A stretch of DNA of 64,000 nucleotides. Source: Sapria himalayana. Its lineage: Eukaryota > Streptophyta > Magnoliopsida > Malpighiales > Rafflesiaceae. Of this stretch, positions 1-12,227 are shown in pieces. The notes below the pieces were generated by a model. It saw only the letters and a program-made list of their open reading frames with translations. It searched no databases and had not been told where the DNA came from. The stretch spans positions 62,001 to 126,000 of the forward strand of contig JAREIK010012397.1 in NCBI GenBank assembly GCA_029783825.1. Direction: 5' to 3'. Position 1 is the stretch's first letter. Every line of letters begins with the position of its first letter. Position numbers and translations under genes: made by a program.

Positions 1-2319
1 ATAAGAAAAAATAAATATCATTTTAATTTTTATTCAGTTTAATTTTAAATTTTTATTTTAATTATTTATCAGTTTATTTTTATATAAATATTAATTACAA
101 AATAAATTATTAGTTAGATAGTTCTAATTTAAATTAAAATGGTATACCCTAAATAATAAATAAAAAAGTTCAATTTTTTTCATTATAATTTAAAATATTC
201 ATTTTAATTATTTATTTGTATATTTTTATAAAAATATTAATTACAAAATAAATTATGAGTTAAACAAATATAATTTATATAAATTCTTTTATATCAAATA
301 AAATATAGATACATTTTTAAAAACAAATTTCAAAACAAAAAATTATTATATAATAATATATTTTGCGTAGCTTCTGAATCATTTTAATATTTGTAATTAT
401 ATTTTAAATGATATATATCTTATTAATAATAGATTATTAATTTATCTTTTGATCATTATTATAATATTTATCAATAAAAATATTTATATTGAATTTATAT
501 GATATATACATTTAATAATTATTATAACTAAATATTGTATTAACTTTCGAAAAAAGTTTTAAAATTTTTATGTTTTCAAATGTTATAACCTTTGAACATG
601 TGAAAAAAAAAATATATTTTTTTTATTTCATTGTTTAAATAAAACCTATACACCACTAAATACCTAAACACTTAAATCACTAAACCACAAAATCCCGATA
701 CCCCTATATAGATAATCCTTTAAACTAGTATACACTAAATAATAATAAATAAATTTCATTTTTATTTGTTTTCATTATAATTTAAAAAAATCATTTTGAT
801 TTTTTCTTTTTTATTTGTATATCTGTATTAATTATAAAATAAATTATTAGTTAAAATTATAATTTATAAAAATTATTTTTCATCAAAAAATATATAAGCT
901 TATAAAAAGAATAAAAATTTAAAAACAAATAATTCTTATTTAGTAATATATTTTGCTTTGCTTTTGAATCATTTTTGGTTTTGATATTATATTTTAAGTA
1001 ATATCAATCTTATTCATATTAGATTTTTAATTTATTTTTTGATAATTATTAGAATATATATCAATAAAATTGTTTATATTGAATTTATATGATATATAAT
1101 TATTATGATATTATAAATAAATATTGTATTCACTTTTAAAAAAAATTTAAAAATTATTATATTTTTATAAGTTATAACCTTAAAAAATTAGAAAAAATAA
1201 TCAAAATAAATTTTTTGTTATTTAATTTTTTAAATAAAACATATAGATCATTAAATGATTACTTACTTAAATCAGTAAGCTCATAGTCCCCGAAACCCTA
1301 AATACATAAACCTTTAAATAACTATATTCTACTTATTAAATAATAAATCTCATTTTTATTTCTATTTATTATAATTTTAAATATTCATTTTAATTATTTA
1401 TAGTTTAATTTTTTAGAAAAATTAATTCAAAATAAATTTCGAATGAGACAAATAATATTTAAATAATTTATATTTAATCAAAAAAATATATAATCTTAAA
1501 AAAAGAATGAAAAATTTAAAAATTAAATATTATTATTTAGTAATATATTTTGATTTGATTTTGAATCATTTTGTATTATGTAAATATATTTTAATTAATA
1601 TTTAGATTTTTAATAATAGTTTATTAATTTAATTTTTGATCATTATTATAATATATATCATTAAAATTATTTATATTTAATTTATATGATATATAATTAG
1701 TAAGATTAATATAATTATACATGGTATTCACATTTCAAAAAATTTTAAAAATTATTTTCTTTCTAAAGTTTATAACCTTTGAAAATTTGAAAAAATCAAA
1801 AAAAAAAATTTTGATTTTTATTATAGAAATCAAACCTATAACCCACTAAATGCCTAAAAACATAAATTGCTAAACTTCTAAACAACAAAACCCCTAAATA
1901 ATTTAACCATTAAACCGGTATGCTATATAAAATAAATAATAAATCTCATTTTTATTAGTATTCATTAAATTATTAAACATACATCTTAATTATTTATTAG
2001 TTTATTTTTATAGAAATATAAATTAAAAAATAAATTATTAGTGAGACGAATATAATTAAAAAAATTTATTTTTCATCAAAAAATATATAGGAATATAAAT
2101 GGATACAAAAATTTAAAAATTTAAAATTAATATTTAGTAAACTATTTCACTTTGATTTTGAATCATTTTAGGTCTTGCAAATATATCTTAAATAATATTT
2201 ATCTTATTAATAATTGTTTATTATTTTTTTATAATCATTATTATAATATATACTAATAAAATAATTTATATTGAATTTATATGATTATTAACTTCATATT
2301 GCATTCACTTTTCAAAAAT
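1..2319 (+). repeat. A+T-rich satellite array, plus orientation (left arm, outer block)
   Basis: About four tandem monomers of near 595 bp. Landmarks in each monomer, in order, are the 8-bp phased CTAAAC-like block, a GTATACCCTAAATAATAAAT box, the TTTTGAATCATTTTAGG box, the TTTTTGATCATTATTATAAT box and the 26-bp palindromic core (degenerate here near 574, 1,171 and 1,763). The block matches 28,030-30,350 and 56,650-58,975 in direct orientation and 47,936-50,239 in inverse orientation. No gene is seen. Confidence 0.88.
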
Positions 2320-2978
2320 TCTTTATAACTTTCTATAGCTAAAATTCTTGGGATTGGACATATCACTATGGCTTTTTCCTTTGATTTGTGACCTCAAGTG
2401 TCAATATGCAAGACTAATATTTTGAGTAATGATTAAAACCATTTACACATTTGAATATGATTTATTCACACCTTTTTGGGTATTGTGATCTTGTATACAT
2501 AACTCATTTAATATAAAAAGAAAGAAATGATACTTTTCATATCCACGAGGATATAAAAAAAAGGCTTAGACATGCCAATAAAATAATTTTTTTGATTCTT
2601 GATTTAAAGAGAGCCTATACTTCTTGCCCTGCTCAAACCGCCCTAGGGCTAGTTTGTTCTAATAGGCTATACGGTGGTTATTTTTTTAGAGGTGAACTAT
2701 GTTTTTAAAAAATTGCTTTGAGTGTGTGTATGAGTTATATTTTAGAAAAAATTACAATAATCAATATAAATAGCTTCCTCGACAACGAGCTATTTCAACA
2801 CATATGGGTACAACTTTGGTTTAGTCTGTTAGCATACATGAGTCAAATTACCTTTGATAGCCCATTGTTTCAACATCAAATATGATGAGACATAATAGAG
2901 ATAAAGTAAAAGCTCCTATTATTTTGGATAGAGATTTAGCAATCATTCTAGAGTTGATAGAGGAACAATATAAATTAA
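2320..2978. other. Island B (left-arm copy), non-satellite sequence of unknown origin
   Basis: Base composition becomes more balanced and monomer landmarks disappear. No long reading frame, terminal inverted repeat or tRNA/rRNA-like fold was recognised. The satellite stops just after the box that precedes the 26-bp core and resumes after the 8-bp block, so about 200 bp of monomer (core plus block) is missing: a replacement rather than a clean insertion. The mirror copy is at 47,262-47,930. Two copies of the same monomer context without the island exist near 30,350 and 58,975. It could be an unrecognised transposable-element fragment or captured genomic DNA. Confidence 0.75.
2612..2668. other. 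Nested inverted repeats inside island B
   Basis: AGCCTAT at 2,612-2,618 pairs with ATAGGCT at 2,662-2,668. Inside these, CAAAC at 2,634-2,638 pairs with GTTTG at 2,652-2,656, and the self-complementary GCCCTAGGGC lies at 2,640-2,649. The same arrangement is present in the right-arm copy of the island. It could fold as a hairpin; no function can be assigned and chance is possible. Confidence 0.4.
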
Positions 2979-3639
2979 TTTAATTATTCAGTATAATTTT
3001 AATTTTTATTTTAATTATTTATCAGTTTATTTATATAACAATATTAATTACAAAATAAATTATTAGTGAGAAAGATCTAATTTAAATTAAACCAGTTTAT
3101 CCTAAATAATAAAGAATAAATCTCATTTTTTTCATTTTAATTTTAAATATTCAAATTTACTTATTTATTTGTTTATTTTTATATAAATATTTATTACAAA
3201 ATAAATTATGAGTTACACAAATATAATTTATATAAATTATTTTTATTCAAAATAATATAGATAAACTTTTTAAAAGAATAAAAAATTTTCAAAACAAAAA
3301 ATTATTATATAGTAATATATTTTGCTTTGCTTCTGAATAATTTTAGGTCTTGTAATTATATTATAATTGATATCTATCTTATTAATAATAGATTATTTAT
3401 TTATTTTTTGATCATTATTAGAATATTTATCAATTAAATAGTTTATATTGAATTTATATGATATATAAATATAATGATTATTATAACTAAATATTGAATT
3501 CACTTTTGAAAAAAATTTAAATAATTTTATATTTTCTACGGTTATAACCTTTGAAAATATCAAAAAATAATAAAAATAAATTTTTTGTTTTTTTATTTTT
3601 TAAATTAAAACCTATAAATTACTAAATACATACACAGTT

Positions 3640-3675
3640 AAATAAGTTAATTCCTTATATTGAATTTATATGCTA
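3640..3675 (+). other. Internal deletion junction in the satellite
   Basis: The 8-bp block of one monomer (ending in a cluster like AAATAAGTTAATTCC) runs directly into the TTGAATTTATATGCTATATAATTAG box of the next, so the distance between successive cores falls from near 597 bp to about 215 bp. The same junction is present in inverse orientation near 46,580-46,610. The deletion therefore predates the arm duplication, or was copied between arms. Confidence 0.65.
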
Positions 3676-3743
3676 TATAATTAGTAAAATTAATATAATT
3701 ATACATGGTATTCACATTTCAAAAAATTTTAAAAATTATTTTA

Positions 3744-3769
3744 TTTTCAAAGGTTATAACCTTTGAAAA
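3744..3769. repeat. Perfect 26-bp palindromic core
   Basis: Two copies of half-site TTTTCAAAGGTTA in inverse orientation with no spacer. The mirror copy at 46,487-46,512 is also perfect. Confidence 0.85.
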
Positions 3770-4941
3770 TTAGAAAAAATCAAAAAAAAAATTTTTTATT
3801 TTTATTTATAAATAAAACCTATAAACCACTAAATACCTAAAAACATAAATTTATAAACTCTTAAACTACAAAACTCCTAAATAATCAAACCATTAAACTG
3901 GTATACCAAATATAATAAATCATAAATCTCATTTTAATTTGTATTCATTATAATTTTAAATATTCATTTTAATTATTTATTAGTTTATTTTTTTTTAGAA
4001 ATATTAATTACATAATAAATATTGAGTGAAACAACTATAATTTTAATAATTTATTTTTATTCAAAAAAAAATATAAGCATATAAAAAGAATTAAAAATTA
4101 AAAAAAAAATTATTATTTAGTAATATATTTTACTTTGATTTTGAATCATTATATATGGGTTTTGTAATTATATTTTAATTGCTATCAATCTTATTAAGAA
4201 TAGTTTATTAATTTATTATTTGATCAATTTTATAATATCTTACAATAAATTTACTTATATTGAATTTAAATGTCTTATAATTATTAAGATTATTATAACT
4301 AAATATTATATTTATATTTGAAAAAACTTTAAAAATTATTATATTTTCAAAGGTTATAAACTTCAAAAATGATAAAAAATAACAAAAATAATTTTTTTAT
4401 TATTTTATTATTTAAATAAAACTTATAAACTACTAAATGCCTTAAATTTAAATATCTAGACTCATAAACCCAAAAACCCTCTAAATACTTAAACCATTAA
4501 ACCTATATAACCTAAATAACAAATAATATAAATCTTTTTTATTTGTATTCATTATAATTTTATATATTCATTTTATTTATTTTTCAGTTTATTTTTATAT
4601 AAATATTAATTACAAAATAAATAATGAGTGAGACATATATAATTTAAATAATTTATTTTTTATAAAAAAAATATAAGGTTATAAAAATATACAAAATTTC
4701 AAATTTTTAAAATTTTATTTAGTAATATAATTTACTTTGATTTTGAATTATTTTAGGTTCTACAAATATATTTTAATTAATATCTATCTTATTAATAATA
4801 GTTTATTAATTTATTTTTCGATCATTATAATAATATATATTAATACAATTTTTTATATTAAATTTACATCAAATATAATTATTAAGATTATTATAACTAA
4901 GTATTGTATTCATATTTTAGAAAGATTAAAAAATTATTATA

Positions 4942-4967
4942 TTTTCAAAGGTTATAACCTTTGAAAA
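4942..4967. repeat. Perfect 26-bp palindromic core
   Basis: Same self-complementary core as at 3,744. The mirror copy at 45,282-45,307 is perfect too. Confidence 0.85.
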
Positions 4968-6676
4968 TCACAAAAATTCATAAAAATAATTTTTTTGTTA
5001 TTTCATTGATTAAATAAAACCTATAAACACCTAAATGTGCAAACATATAAATCAATAAACTTTTTTACCCAAAAACCACAAAAAACTTAAACCATTAAAT
5101 TAGTATACCCTAAATAATAAATCATAAATATCGTTTTATTAGTTTTCATTATAATTTTAAATTTTCATTTTTAATATTTATCAATTTATTTTTATAGAAA
5201 TATTACTTACAAAATAAATTATTAGTAAGACAAATATAATTTAAATAATTTATTTTTCATCAAAAAAATATATGTGATTATAAATGAGGCAAAATTTTTA
5301 AAATACAAAATTATTATTTAGTAATATATCTTATTTTAATTTTGAATCATTTTAGATTCTACAATTATATTTTAATTTATATCATTCTTATTAATACTAG
5401 TTTATTAATTTATTTATTGATCATTATTATAATATCTATTAATAAAATTATTTATATTTAGTTTACATTATATATAATTATTAAGATTATTATAACTAAA
5501 TATTATATTCACATTTAAAAAAATTAAAAATTGATATATTTTCAAAGGTTACAACCTTCAAAAATTAAAAAAATTCAAAAAATTAAATTTTTTGTTTTTA
5601 AATTCTTTAGATAATAACTGTAAATCACTAAATTACTAAACACTTAAATCACTAGACTCCTAAACCCAAAAACACCTAAATACTTAAACCATTAAACCAT
5701 TATATCCTGAATAATAAATAATAAATCTCAATTTTATTTATATTCATTATATTTTTAAAAAATTATTTTAATTATTTATTAGTTTATTATTATATAATTA
5801 TAAATTACAAAATAAATTATGAGTAAGACAAATTAATTTAAATAATTTATTTATAATAACAAAAACATAAAGTTATAAAAAAAGCAAAACAGTAAAAAAA
5901 GTATTATTAAGTAATATATTTTACTTTGATTTTGAATAAATTTAGATTTTGAAAATATATTTTATTTAATATCTAAGTTATTAATAATAGTTTATTAAAT
6001 TTTTTTTGATCATTATTATAAAAACAAGCAATGTAATTATTTATATTGAATTTAAATGACATATAATTATTAAGATTATTATAACTTAATATTATATTTA
6101 CATTTGAAAAAAATTTAAAAATTAATATATTTTCAAAGATTATAACTTTCAAAAATTTAAAAATAATAAAAATAAATTTTTTGTTATATCATTGTTTAAA
6201 TAAAAGTTATTAACCACTAAATTTCTAAACACTTAAACCTCTAAACTCCTAAACACAAAAGCTCCTAAATAATTAAACATTTAAACTCGTAAACCTTAAA
6301 TATAATTTAAATAATTTATTAAAATATTATTTACAAAATAAATTATGAGTGAAACAAATATAATTAAAATAATTTATTTTTCATCAATAAAATATATAAG
6401 CTTATAAAAAGAAGCAAAAACTAAAAAAAAATTATTATTTAGTAATAAATTTTACTTGGATTTTGAATATTTTTACGGTTTGTAATTATATTTTAAATTA
6501 TATCTATCATATTAATAATAGCATATTAATAATAGCATATTAATTTATTTTTTGATAATTGATATCATATCTATCAATAAAATTATTTATATTTAGTTTA
6601 TTTTTATATATAATTATAATGATTATTATTACTAAATATTGTATTCACATTTTTAAAAAATTTTAAAATAATTATA

Positions 6677-6702
6677 TTTTCAAAGGTTATAACCTTTGAA
6701 AA
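6677..6702. repeat. Perfect 26-bp palindromic core
   Basis: Same self-complementary core. The mirror copy lies at 43,557-43,582. Confidence 0.85.
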
Positions 6703-8019
6703 TGTGAAAAAATATCAAAAATAATTTTTTTGTTATTTCATTGTTTAAATAAAATCTATAAACCACTAAATGCCTAAAAACATAAATCGTTAAAATCATA
6801 AACCAAAAAACCTTTAATACTTAAAATATTAAACTTGTATACATTAATAATAATTCATAAATCTCATTTTAATTTTATTCTGTATAATTTAAATTTTTAT
6901 TTTAATTATTTATCATTTTATTTTTATAGAAATATTAATTACAAAATAAATTATTAGTGAGATAGATCTAATTTAAATTAGACTGGTATACCGAAAATAA
7001 TAAAGAATAAATCTCAATATTATTTTTTTCATTATAATTTTAAATATTCATTTTAATTATTTATTTGTTTATTTTTATATAAATATTAATTAAAAAATAA
7101 ATTTTGAGTTAGACAAATATAATTTATATAAATTAATTTTCATCAAAAATATATGGATAAACTTTTTAAAAGAAAAGAGAATTTCAAAACAATAAATTAT
7201 TATATAGTAATATATATTGATTTCTTATGAATCATTTAGGTTTTTTATTATATTTTAATTGATAGCTATCATATTAATAATAGATTATTAATTTATTTTT
7301 TGATCATTTTTAGAATAGTTTAAATAATAATGTTTATAGTGAATTTATATGATATATAAATATAATGATTATTATAACTAAATATTGAATTTACTATTGA
7401 ATAAAATTTAAAAATTATAATATTTTCAAAGGTTTTAACCTTTGAAAATATCAAAAAATAATAAAAATAAATATTTTGTTTTTTTAATTTTTAAATAAAA
7501 CCTATAAACCACTAAATGCATACATAGTAAAATCAGTAAACGCCTATGGCCCGTAATGCATAAATACATAAACCATTAAGCTGCTATATACTACTTAATA
7601 ATTAAGAAATCTAAGTTTTATTTTAATTTATTACTATTTTAAATATTCATTTTAATTATTTATAAGTTTATTTTATATAAATATTTATTACGAAGTAAAT
7701 TATGTATGCGATAAATATAATTTAAATAATTTATTTTTAATCATAAAAATATATATACGCTTAAAAAAGAAGTAAAATTTTATAAATTAAAAATTATTAT
7801 CAAGTAATATTTTTTTACTTTAATTTTGAATCAATTTGGGTTTTGTAAATATTTTTTAATTAATATCTAGCTTATTATAAATAGTTTATTAATTTAATTT
7901 TTGATTATTATTATAATATCAATCAATAAAATTGTTTATATTTAATTTACATGATATATAATTAATAAATTTATTATAACTAAATATTGTATTCACATTT
8001 CAAAAAATTTTAAATATTG

Positions 8020-8130
8020 TTTATATTTAATTTGTGTTATTTTTTGTCATTTTCATTGGTTATAACCTATAAAAATTTAATTTTTTTGTGGTTTTGTGGT
8101 ATTTAACCACAAAACCACAAAAAAATTAAC
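8020..8130 (-). other. Micro-inversion in a monomer with a 22-bp hairpin at its edge
   Basis: In an otherwise plus-oriented array the bases around the core (about 8,024-8,075) read as minus orientation: GTGTTATTTTTTGTCATTTT precedes the GGTTATAACC centre. Next to it, 8,079-8,100 and 8,106-8,127 are perfect inverted repeats (unit ending TTTTGTGGT) with a 5-base loop, in place of most of the 8-bp block. The right arm has the mirror structure at about 42,134-42,245, with one arm base changed. A fold-back template switch would produce both the inversion and the hairpin. Confidence 0.6.
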
Positions 8131-9244
8131 CATTAAATAGGGATACCCTAAATAATAAATCATATAACTTTTTTTTATTAGTATTCATTATAATTTTAAA
8201 TATTCATTTTAATTATTTATCAATTCATTTTTATAGAAATATTAATTACAAAATAAATTATTAGTAAGACATATATAATTTAAATAATTTATTTTTAATC
8301 AAAAAAATATATGTGCTTATAAAATGAGACATTTTTAAAATAAAAAATTATTATTTAGTAATATATCTTATATTGATTTTGAATCATTTTAGATTCTATA
8401 ATTATATTTTAATTTATATCATTCTTATTAATACTAGTTTATTAATTTATTTATTGATCATTATTATAATATCTATTAATAAAATTATTTATATTTAGTT
8501 TACATTATATATAATTATTAAGATTATTATAACTAAATATTATATTCACATTTTAAAAAATTTAAAATTATTAATTTTTCAAAGATTACAACCTTCAAAA
8601 ATTTAAAAAATTCAAAAAATTAAATTTTTTGATTTTTAATTCTTTAGATAATAATTATAAATCACTAAAGGTCTAAACACTTAAATCACAAAACTATTAA
8701 ACCCAAAAACACGTAAATACTAAAACCATTAAACCGGTTTATCCTGAATAATAAATAATAAATCTCAATTTTATTTGTATACATTATAAATTTAAATAAT
8801 TATTTTATTTATTTATTAGTTTATTATTATAGAATTATAAATTACAAAATAAATTATGAGTAAGACAAATTAATTTAAATAATTTATTTATAATAACAAA
8901 AATATAAAGTTATAAAAAAAGCAAAACATTAAAAAAATTATTTATAAGAAATATATATTTTACTTTGATTTTGAATAAATTTAGATTTTGCAAATATATT
9001 TTAAATAATATCTATCTTATTAATAATAGTTTATTAAATTTTTATTGATCATAATAATAATATATAGAAATGTAATTATTTATATTGAATTTAAATAACT
9101 TATAATTATTAAGATTATTATAACTTAATATTATATATACATTTGAAAAAATTTAAAAATTATTATATTTTCAAAGGTTATAACCTTCAAAAAATTAAAA
9201 AATAATAAAAATAAATTTTTTATTATTTCATTGTTTAAATAAAA

Positions 9245-9334
9245 CTTATAAACCACTAAATGCCTAAACACTTAAACCTCTAAACTCCTAAACACAAAAG
9301 CCCCTAAATACTTAAACCTTTAAACTCGTTAACC
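9245..9334 (+). repeat. 8-bp phased CTAAAC-like block (clear example)
   Basis: Cut into octamers from TTATAAAC, this stretch reads CACTAAAT, GCCTAAAC, ACTTAAAC, CTCTAAAC, TCCTAAAC, ACAAAAGC, CCCTAAAT, ACTTAAAC, CTTTAAAC, TCGTTAAC: consensus NNYTAAAC in unbroken 8-bp register. A comparable block sits downstream of the 26-bp core in most monomers of the window. It resembles decayed plant telomeric CCCTAAA repeat, but the register is 8 rather than 7. A telomeric origin is inference. Confidence 0.75.
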
Positions 9335-12201
9335 TTAAATATAATTTAAAAATTTTATTTTTCATAAAAAAAAATATAAGCTTATAAAAAGAAGCAAAAA
9401 CTAAAAAACAAAAATTATTTTTTGCTAATAAATTTTACTTTGATTTTGAATAATTTTAGGTTTTGCAATTATATTTTAATTTATATCTATCATATTAATA
9501 ATAGCATATTAATTTATTTTTTGATAATTGATATCATATCTATCAATAAAATTGTTTATATTTAGTTTATATTATATATAATTAAATGATTATTATTACT
9601 AAATATTTTTTTCACATTTTAATAAAATTTTTAAATTATTATATTTTAAAAGGTTATAACCTTCGAAAATGTGAAAAATATCAAAAATAATTTTTTTTGT
9701 TATTTCATTGTTTAAATAAAACCTATAAACCACTAAATGCCTAAAAAACATAAATCGCTAAAGTCATAAACAAAAAAAACCTCTAAATACTTAAAATATT
9801 AAACTGGTATACATTAATAATAATTCATAAATCTCTTTTAATTTTTATTCAGAATAATTTTAAATTTTTATTTTAATTAATTATTAGTTTATTTTTATAG
9901 AAATATTAATTACAAAATAAATTATTAGTGAGACATATCTAATTTTAATTAGACTGGTATACCAAAAATAATATAGAATAAATCTTAATATTATCTTTTT
10001 TATTATAATTTTAAATATTCATTTTAAATATTTATTTGTTTATTTTTATATAAATATTAATTAAAAAATATAATTTTCATCAAATATTTTACTTTCTAAT
10101 TTAAATAATTATGAGTTAGACAAATATAATTTATATAAATTAATTTTCATCAAAAAAATATGAATAAACTTTTTAAAAGAAAAAAAATTTTAAAACAACA
10201 AATTATTATATAGTAATATATTTTGCTTTCTTCTGAATCATTTTTATATGGTAATATATTTTTCATCTAAATATTATTTTTTAGCAATATATTTTGATTT
10301 GATTTTGAATCATTTTGTGTTATGTAAATATATTTTAATTAATATTTATATTATTAATAATAGTTTATTGATTTAATTTTTGATCATTATTATAATATCT
10401 AACATTAAAATTGTTTATATTTAATTTATATGATATATAATTAATAAGATTAATATAATTATACATAGAATTCACATTTCAAAAAATTTTAAATATTATT
10501 ATATTTTCAAAGGTTAACTTATGAAAATGAGAAAAAAATACAAATTATTTTGTTATTTTATTGTTTTAATAAAAACTATAAACCACTAAATGCCTAAAAA
10601 CATAAATCGCTAAACTCCTAAATGATAAAATTTCTAAATACTTAAACTATTAATTTGGTATACATTAATAATAAATCATAAATCTTATTTTAATTTTTAT
10701 TAAGTATAATTTTAAATTTTTATTTTAATTATTTATCAGTTTATTTTTATAGATATATTAATTACAAAATAAATTATTAGTGAGACAGGTCTATTTTAAA
10801 TAATTTATTCTTTATCAAAAAAAATAAATATGCTAATAAAAATAAGCAAAATTTTAGAAACAAAAATTTATTATTTTGTAATATATATTTTTTTGATTTT
10901 GAATCATTTTAGTTTTTGTAATTATATTTTAATTTATATCATTCTTATTAATAATACTTTATTAATTTTTTATTGATCATTATTATAATATCTATTATTA
11001 AAATTATTTATATTGAGTTTACATTATATATAATTATTATGAATATTATAACTAAATATTATATTAACATTTAAATAAAAATAATTATTATTATATTTTC
11101 AAAGGTATAACCTTCAAAAATTAAAAAAAAAATTAATTTTTTATTTTTTCATTCTTTAAATAAAAACTATAAATCACTAATGTCCTAAACACTTAAATCA
11201 TTAAACCCCAAACCACCTAAATACTTAAACCATTAAACTACCATATCCCGAATAATAAATAATACATCTCAATTTTATTTGAATTCATTATAATTTTAAA
11301 TATTCATTTTAATTATTTATTTGTTTATTTTTATAGAATTATAAATTAAAAATAAATTATCTTGAAGAGAAATATAATTTAAATAATTTACTTTTAATAA
11401 CAAAAAATATAAACTTATAAAAAGAAGCAAAACATCAAAAAAATTATTATTTTGTATTATATTTTACTTTAATTTTGAATAAATTTACATTTTGCAAATA
11501 TATTTTAAAAAATATCTATCTTATTAATAATAGTTTATTAATTTATTATTTGATCATTAATATAATATCTATCAATATAATTTTTAATATTGAAATAACA
11601 TGATATACAATTATTAAGATTATCATAACTAAATATAGTATTCACATATAAAAAAAATTTAAAACTTATTATATTTTCAAAGGTTATAACTTCAAAAATG
11701 AGAAAAAATAATAAAAATAAATTTTTTGTTATAACATTGTATAAATAAAACTTATAAACCAATAAATACATAAATACATAAATATCTAAACTCCTAAACC
11801 CCGAAGCCCCTAAATACCTAAACCTTTAAACTCGTAAACCTTAAATATAATTTAAATAATTTATTGAAATATTAATTACAAAATAAATTATGAGTGACAA
11901 ATATAATTTATATAATATATTTTTCATCAAAAAAAATATAAGCTAATAAAATGATGCAAAAACTAAAAAAATTATTATTTAGTAATAAATTTTAGTTTGA
12001 TTTTGAATCATTTTAGGTTTTTTAATTATATTTTAATTTATATCTATCATATTAATAATAGTTTATTAATTTATTTTTTGATAATTGATATAATATTAAT
12101 CAATATAATTGTTTATATTTATTTTATATTAAATTTAGTTATAATAATTATTATTACTAAATATTATATTCATATTTTCAAAAAATTTTTAAATTATTAT
12201 A

Positions 12202-12227
12202 TTTTCAAATGTTATGACATTTGAAAA
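12202..12227. repeat. Variant 26-bp core with a paired substitution
   Basis: Relative to the common core, the G at position 9 is T and its partner C at position 18 is A, so that pair is still complementary. A separate change at position 15 leaves one mismatched pair near the centre. The mirror copy is 37,859-37,884. Confidence 0.7.

Noticed and set aside
9245..9334. True telomere array
   Set aside because: The unit is 8 bp and degenerate, confined to about 90 bp per monomer, and not a run of CCCTAAA.
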